In this document: piece after piece, positions 58,901 through 64,000 of the stretch
Layout of the letters: every line of letters begins with the position of its first letter
Position numbering within the stretch: the stretch's first letter is position 1
Assembly (NCBI RefSeq): GCF_000003855.2
Contig: NW_003101629.1
Location: 57,698-121,697 of the forward strand
Source of the DNA: Blastomyces gilchristii SLH14081
Lineage: Eukaryota; Ascomycota; Eurotiomycetes; Onygenales; Ajellomycetaceae
Length of the DNA stretch: 64,000 nucleotides
Direction: 5' to 3'
Program-made: the position numbers and the translations under genes
The notes under the pieces: generated by a model
What the model was told of the DNA's origin: nothing
Databases searched by the model: none
Seen by the model: only the letters and a program-made list of their open reading frames with translations

Positions 58901-60182
58901 GAGATATATGATTCTCATATAATCAGTTATTCAAATTGTAAATAACTGTATCAAATAATCTCTCAAGAGTTTTACTGATCTGAGATATTAAATAGTATCA
59001 GACATTTTGTCTAATACTGCCACTGTTATTCCCTCATCATCTTATAAAAGAATTATAAAAAAGACCTGCTGAAATCACTTAATATCTCTGATAGAATTTA
59101 ATAAGATGTGATAATTGACTTCACTATTAATCTCTCTGAGAGTAAGAGTTGTAGAAATGTCCTGGTCATTATAAATCAATTGAGCAAAGATATAATATTA
59201 AAATCTTGTGATAAGATAAATGCTGAATAAGTTATTAAAGCTTTTCTACAGAGCTTATTCTATCAGATGCATGAATTGCTGAGATCTATAGTATCAGATC
59301 AGAGCTGTTAATTCATAAGCACTCTCTGAACAAGAATCTGTCAAGTTCTCAAGATTATACACTGTTTATCAACTGTCTATCACTCTGAGATGAAATGATA
59401 TGTCAGAATAGATAATTCAGACTGTAAAGAATTATCTTCATAAGTTCTGTAATTACTTATAAGATGATTGACATGATCTTCTTCTACACACTGAAGTCAC
59501 TATCAATGACTGAGATGTCATTTCAACAGATATAAGCTCATTCTTCCTTACATATGAATATTATATAAAGGTATTGAATCTTCTAGAGATTACATATTTC
59601 ACACTGAATCTCTGCAGTTTAATTCAGATTACTGATAATATAATAATGAAGCTCTGAGATATCTGTAATTAAGTACAAGTCTTTATAATGAGTACTAAAC
59701 AGAATTAAGAAGATTGAACTAATATTCACTGGGATTTTACTGAGTAATATGAGATAGAAGATCTGATGTGATTGAATTATAAGAATATATGAATCACACA
59801 CTCATCTCATACACTGAATTACTCTTATATTAAATATAAAGTGATAGAAGTTCTAGATAGTTATAATTACTGTCTTGACATATTATCAGAGATTTACAAT
59901 GTCTTTCATATAAGCTTGCTCTGCTATACTATCACTGACTCATTCTCTTCTTAACTGACTTTCAATTGACAGTCATCAGAAATTATAGAAGAAGACAATG
60001 AACTTGAGTAAGAGATTAAAGATATTCTTAATAAGAGATCTCACAGCTGCAGCTGATAATATCTTGTGAAATGAATCAGCTATGATTGCCTGACCTGAAC
60101 TCTGAGCTCTGTATTATCTGAAACAGCGGCTCTTCACTGATGAGAACTATGCACAATCTCATCTCTGAAAAGAGAGGGCTAA
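55969..60182 (+). pseudogene. Gypsy-1 copy 3 gag-pol relic
   Basis: Gag tail to about 56600. A protease block near 56640-56900 (IDSDLCYYTII, a decayed DSG-type core). Reverse transcriptase about 57330-57810: LQFCVNYQELNRLI and AYLNNILIF (family YLDDILIF). RNase H about 58180-58480. Integrase about 59090-59500, with DVIIDF, VSDQSC and YHSE. Chromodomain about 59990-60130. The same domains in the same order occur in copy 1, so these are family features and not chance frames. Broken throughout. Confidence 0.85.
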
Positions 60183-60454
60183 TGTGACAGGCTGTGCTTA
60201 ATCAATCATATAGACTATTTCATTACACTTCATAGATTTTACTGAAAGCTCTGATTCTCAGGCACTAATTCTCAGCTGAAAAACTCATGAAATTCCTTTT
60301 CTTCTGCTCTGAAGCTTCACTGCATATATATATAAATATTTACTCTAATCACTGATTTTCACACTTTCTCTTTCTTTCCTTCTCTAATGTTTTTCACTTT
60401 GTTATATAAGATCTATAAATATTATACCGATCTATTCGGCGTAGACTTCTTACA
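60183..60454 (+). repeat. Gypsy-1 LTR (3' LTR of copy 3)
   Basis: 272 bp, TGTGACAGGCTGTGC to CTTCTTACA, preceded by GAAAAGAGAGGGC. Shares TATTCGGCGTAGAC with the LTR of copy 1. Confidence 0.85.
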
Positions 60455-60995
60455 CATTTGTAATTATATTAAGATTTTATTACAGCTTCATGCAGCTTAT
60501 TACTTTTCTGTGAATAATTTCATTCATTCTGCAGACTGTTTAAACTGGTTTTCAATCACTCTATAATATTATTCAGATGTAATATGGAAAGATCTGATTA
60601 ATAAATATAAGAATCTTATTTCTATATAAGGTCAGTAAATTACTTCTTTTATAACAGTAAGATACTGCTGAGATATTACTTTCACTATTCTCACTTATAG
60701 AATAGAAAAGAGAGATCTGCTCATTATCTATATAGAATAGCTAGATACTCGCTTCTTATTAAAGAAGTCAGTAATTCATTTTTTCTGACTGATAATATAT
60801 ATATAAGAGTTACTGCATTTCTCAAACAATTTTCTTAGCATACTAAGTACTATATCTATGATATTCTCACAATAACTCTGTAGCTCATGAGCTCGCTATT
60901 TAAGTGAGATAGTTAAGCTCACTTATACAGCTTCTCAGACAATCATCTCTATATAACACTGCTGACTAGTCACCGCTTCGGTTCTGCTATATTAT
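60455..60995. other. AT-rich DNA without recognised genes
   Basis: About 540 bp, stops in all frames. A short inverted pair (GAGCTCGC / TAAGCTCAC) near 60890-60920 is the only structure seen. Confidence 0.55.
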
Positions 60996-62826
60996 AAAGA
61001 TGTTAAAACTATCACTTTCTCTAATAAAATGAGTTAACTGTCTTATGTCTAAAAGAATTATATAACTATTCTTTGATGAAATGAACAAGATAAGACTGAG
61101 ATAAAAATAGAAGTACTGTAAGAATCTTCAATCTTATCTGTTTTATTTACAATATACACTGCATATCTATTCAAGAATAGAGAGATGAAAATTGTAAGAT
61201 TTTCAAGTTATATAGATGATATTGATCTAGTCTACAGTTTAAAAACAATCAAAGAGAATTTAGAAGTGATTGAAAAAGCAGTAAAGAAAATCTTTGTTAG
61301 AGCAGATATCAATCTAATTCAATTTAATATGAATAAAACTGAGTTAATTCACTTTTTTCTCAGATTCAATGAGAAAAAACTAAGTCTAACTCTTTTGAAT
61401 AAAGAGATTAAACTCAGTTTGAATATTAAATAACTAGAAGTATGATTAAACTCTAAGTTGAATTTTAAATATCATATTCAACAATGAACTATCAAGACAG
61501 AAAGACTACTGAATAGTGTAATCAGACTATTAAATACAGAGAGAGATCTATTCTTCCAGACTATAAGATAGTTATACATAGTCTGTATTATCTCAGTAGC
61601 TGGTTATAGAGTTTAAGTTTAATGAAATAATTAAGGAAATTTCACTGAACTCTTTCAAAGTCTGTAAAACAGAGTTTTAAGAAGAATTCTGAGAGTATTC
61701 AAATCATCTTCTATTAAAGTAATGAAAATTGAAGCTTCAATTCCTTCTTCTGCTATTCAATTTGAAAAGGCCTGTATAAACTATGCTCTGAGAGTAATAA
61801 AGATAAGCTTAAACTATATAATCAGAGAAAGAGTCTCTTCTTCATTTTCATTAATCAACTCAGAAAATGAACTGAATTAAAATAGATTTCTTGATTGAAA
61901 TGAAAATAATTCTTTAAAGAAAATATTCTCTCAACTATACAGACTATATTCACTGATTAAAAATTAATTTTCTTCATTAAATGTTGAGAAAATTAATCAT
62001 GAGAAGATATCTCTCTAAATAGAAAAGCTAAAATCTCTCATAGACTTACAAATAAGTGAACTATCTAAAGAGAGAGAATATAAATAGTATTTGAAGAGAA
62101 TCTTTACAATTAATATAAAAGACTCTATTCTAATTTACTTAGATAACTTGAAAAATGAGAGTTTGAACAGATTAGATGCAGACATTGCTTATACTGAAGA
62201 TAATATCAATTTCATCTCAGATTTCTGAAATTTAGACTGTGAATCTGAAGTCTTTGATGCTGAACTATTTGTAATAGTAAAAGCTTTTAAACTTATTAAG
62301 ATAAAATCTTATAAAAGAGAAAATAGTTTAAAAGAGATATAAATATTCTCTGATAGTTAAGCTGCTTTCAAAAGACTTCAAAATATATAAGAAAATGACT
62401 GAATTCAGAAATATCTGAATATCAAGAGATGAAAATTGATCATATATAGTCTGTTAAAACAGCTATACACTATCTTTTAATAATTTTATTTTGTTGTAGT
62501 CTCTCTTTACTGTACTTTTTCTTTTCTTTTCTGTTCTTTTCTATTTACTTATTTAATATCTCTCTCTTTAAGACTCTGTTCTCTTTTCTTTTGTCATGAT
62601 ATTTCTAAATGATTTCAAAGTATCAGAAGTTGCTAAAATACTATAATTTATAAAGAGTTTTTATATTCTGAGCTGAAATTTTCTAATTTTACATATCTGG
62701 AATTGATAAATGTATAATAGTTGACTTTATAGATATTAGAAAAACTCTGAGAGCTAAAAGTTTTCAGGTAGATATTATAGTCTCTGACTACATACATCTA
62801 TAATTGAAGAATAATAATAATAATAG
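60996..62826 (+). mobile_element. LINE-G, 5'-truncated LINE with internal deletion
   Basis: Starts in reverse transcriptase (matching 11231 of LINE-A) and ends in the AAT tail. The piece 61185-61433 is open and keeps the catalytic box as SYIDDIDLV, better preserved than in LINE-A or -B. At about 62385 it jumps from RNase H to the last 60 bp of ORF2, losing about 620 bp. The right flank is Gypsy-3 RNase H. I find no matching left target duplicate. Confidence 0.88.
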
Positions 62827-64000
62827 TGAAATTCTTCTGTTACTGATATTACTACTTCAAGAGTCTTATAACAGTGATTACTATTAGAACTGATTATAAT
62901 AGCTTATAACAGTTTACTTCAATCAAGAAACTCTTATAATGACAGATTCACTGCGCTCAGAAACTGAGTGAGTTCTGATTCAAGATAGAGTATATTAAGA
63001 AAACTAAGAACTCAGTGAACAGACTCTCTCACAGATCTGACTATATTAAGAAGATCAGAGTAACAGATACAGAGATACTAGAGAAGATAGAAAAGCTTTA
63101 CAGAATACTCAGACTCAGTATTATAAATAGATTAACTGAAGAGTCTCTTAATTCTCTCTAAGAAAAGAGAAAGAAGAGAAAGAAGAAGTCTGTATAATTA
63201 CTCTCTATAATACTAAGAGTTAACACTTTCAGAATCTTTATAAGAATTCTCAGAGAGAGTATCTATAATCTGAAGAGTTTGCAGACTTTGAGAAGTACTA
63301 TGAAATATCTGATATAAGAGAGAAAACAGAGTATAAGTCTTTATAAGATCTTCTTTTCAGATTGTCAGAACTGTAACTGAAGAATAAATATACTCAGTAT
63401 ATTTAGAAACTGCTTACAGCAGAGATCAATTCTGCAGAAATAAAGAATTAAAGAGACTTAAATAGTCTTATATAAAGAGAGAACTGAATTTATGTATCTA
63501 TGAATAAGTTTTTATATATAGAACTTATTAAAAGATATTATAACTCTTCTTTAGTAAGTTATTTTATAAATATTAAAACTTATAAGTTACTTATAAGAAA
63601 ATACTTCTGACTGAAGATACAAGTGCTTATAAAGAAGATAGTGAATTCTTATACTATTTATCAGAATTTATAAGTAGTGCAGTTTAGAATATATAAAGAA
63701 CTTACTTCTCTACTTCTCTCACAGAAACCTTGAGAACAGCTAGAAATAAATACTTTTATAAGTCTCTCTGAAAGTAAGAATATATATAATACCTGCTTTA
63801 ACAGTGTGCTGATAATAGTGAATCACTTTATCAAGATAACACACTTTATACTCACTTATAAGAACTTAAAGTTAAAGAATTTAACTTATATCTTCATCTA
63901 TAATATAATTCAGTTGTATGAATCATCAATAAATATTGTCTCAGATAGAGAATTAATTTTTATAAAGAAGTTCTAATTCAATCTAATAACTATACTGAAA
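62827..64000 (+). mobile_element. Gypsy-3 copy 2, partial (RNase H end and integrase start)
   Basis: Reverse complement of about 37330-38525 of the Gypsy-3 element, aligned by eye over the full 1.17 kb. Contains the RNase H C-terminus, the Arg/Lys-rich linker near 63140-63200 and the beginning of integrase (zinc domain near 63520-63610). Stops in every block. Continues beyond the window. Confidence 0.87.

Larger units (their letters stand above)
55969..60454 (+). mobile_element. Gypsy-1 copy 3
   Basis: Starts in gag directly after the LINE-F tail and runs to a 3' LTR (60183-60454). Covers gag, protease, reverse transcriptase, RNase H, integrase and chromodomain without insertions, so it is the best reference copy of the family here. 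No 5' LTR is seen. Trp-to-TGA stops are frequent. Confidence 0.9.

Noticed and set aside
1..64000. Alternative genetic code (TGA as Trp) or mitochondrial DNA
   Set aside because: TGA does sit at Trp positions, but TAA and TAG sit at Gln and Trp positions too, and the changes differ between copies of the same element. This is transition mutation in dead repeats, not reassignment.

Overview
The window is an AT-rich, gene-poor block of nuclear DNA, most likely from a filamentous ascomycete. It is almost entirely nested, mutated transposable elements. I found no intact host protein gene. The organism call rests on three things: a Tad1-like LINE (apurinic endonuclease, reverse transcriptase and RNase H with a CCHC C-terminus), a pogo/Fot-like DNA transposon, and heavy C-to-T / G-to-A mutation of repeated DNA resembling repeat-induced point mutation (RIP). 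Trp codons have mostly become TGA or TAG and Gln codons TAA or TAG. Nearly every long reading frame is therefore broken, and the short open frames are mostly shadows.

Layout: 1-6047 and 13681-14052 hold two copies of a chromodomain Ty3/Gypsy element (Gypsy-1), copy 1 apparently nested in copy 2. A full-length 7.6 kb LINE (LINE-A, 6048-13666) sits in the chromodomain of copy 2 with a 14-bp target duplication. A tRNA-derived SINE interrupts copy 1 (2846-3164) and another lies at 14109-14479. Between 14509 and 27402 two copies of a second Gypsy family (Gypsy-2) are joined head to head; the right one carries a hAT-like MITE (24350-24855) and a short LINE (24996-25660). LINE-B (27403-33206, with an N gap) and a Gypsy-2 solo LTR (33531-33696) follow.

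A third Gypsy family (Gypsy-3, 34466-41715, both 258-bp LTRs present, minus strand) has inserted into a third SINE. After unrecognised AT-rich DNA come a Gypsy-1 solo LTR (43753-44024), a tRNA-like sequence (44841-44920), and a GC-richer segment split by a pogo/Fot transposon with 83-bp inverted repeats (45149-47124). Next are a LINE fragment, an N gap, a full-length-5' LINE on the minus strand (LINE-C, 48380-55696) abutting a LINE 3' end in the opposite direction (55697-55968), Gypsy-1 copy 3 (to 60454), LINE-G (60996-62826), and a second Gypsy-3 copy running off the window.

How the parts relate: the SINE shares its 3' tail (GAAGAATAATAAT repeats) with the LINE and makes the same size of target duplication, so the LINE very probably mobilises it. 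Gypsy-2, and possibly Gypsy-3, carries about 2 kb between integrase and 3' LTR holding a reading frame antisense to pol. In Gypsy-2 both copies keep three intron-like blocks in that frame with fungal splice signals. This antisense gene is the best candidate for something undescribed. A second candidate is an antisense frame in the 5' region of the LINE, kept in both copies that retain the 5' end. The mutation pattern itself is unusual: CG, CC and GG look almost absent while CA and TG remain common.
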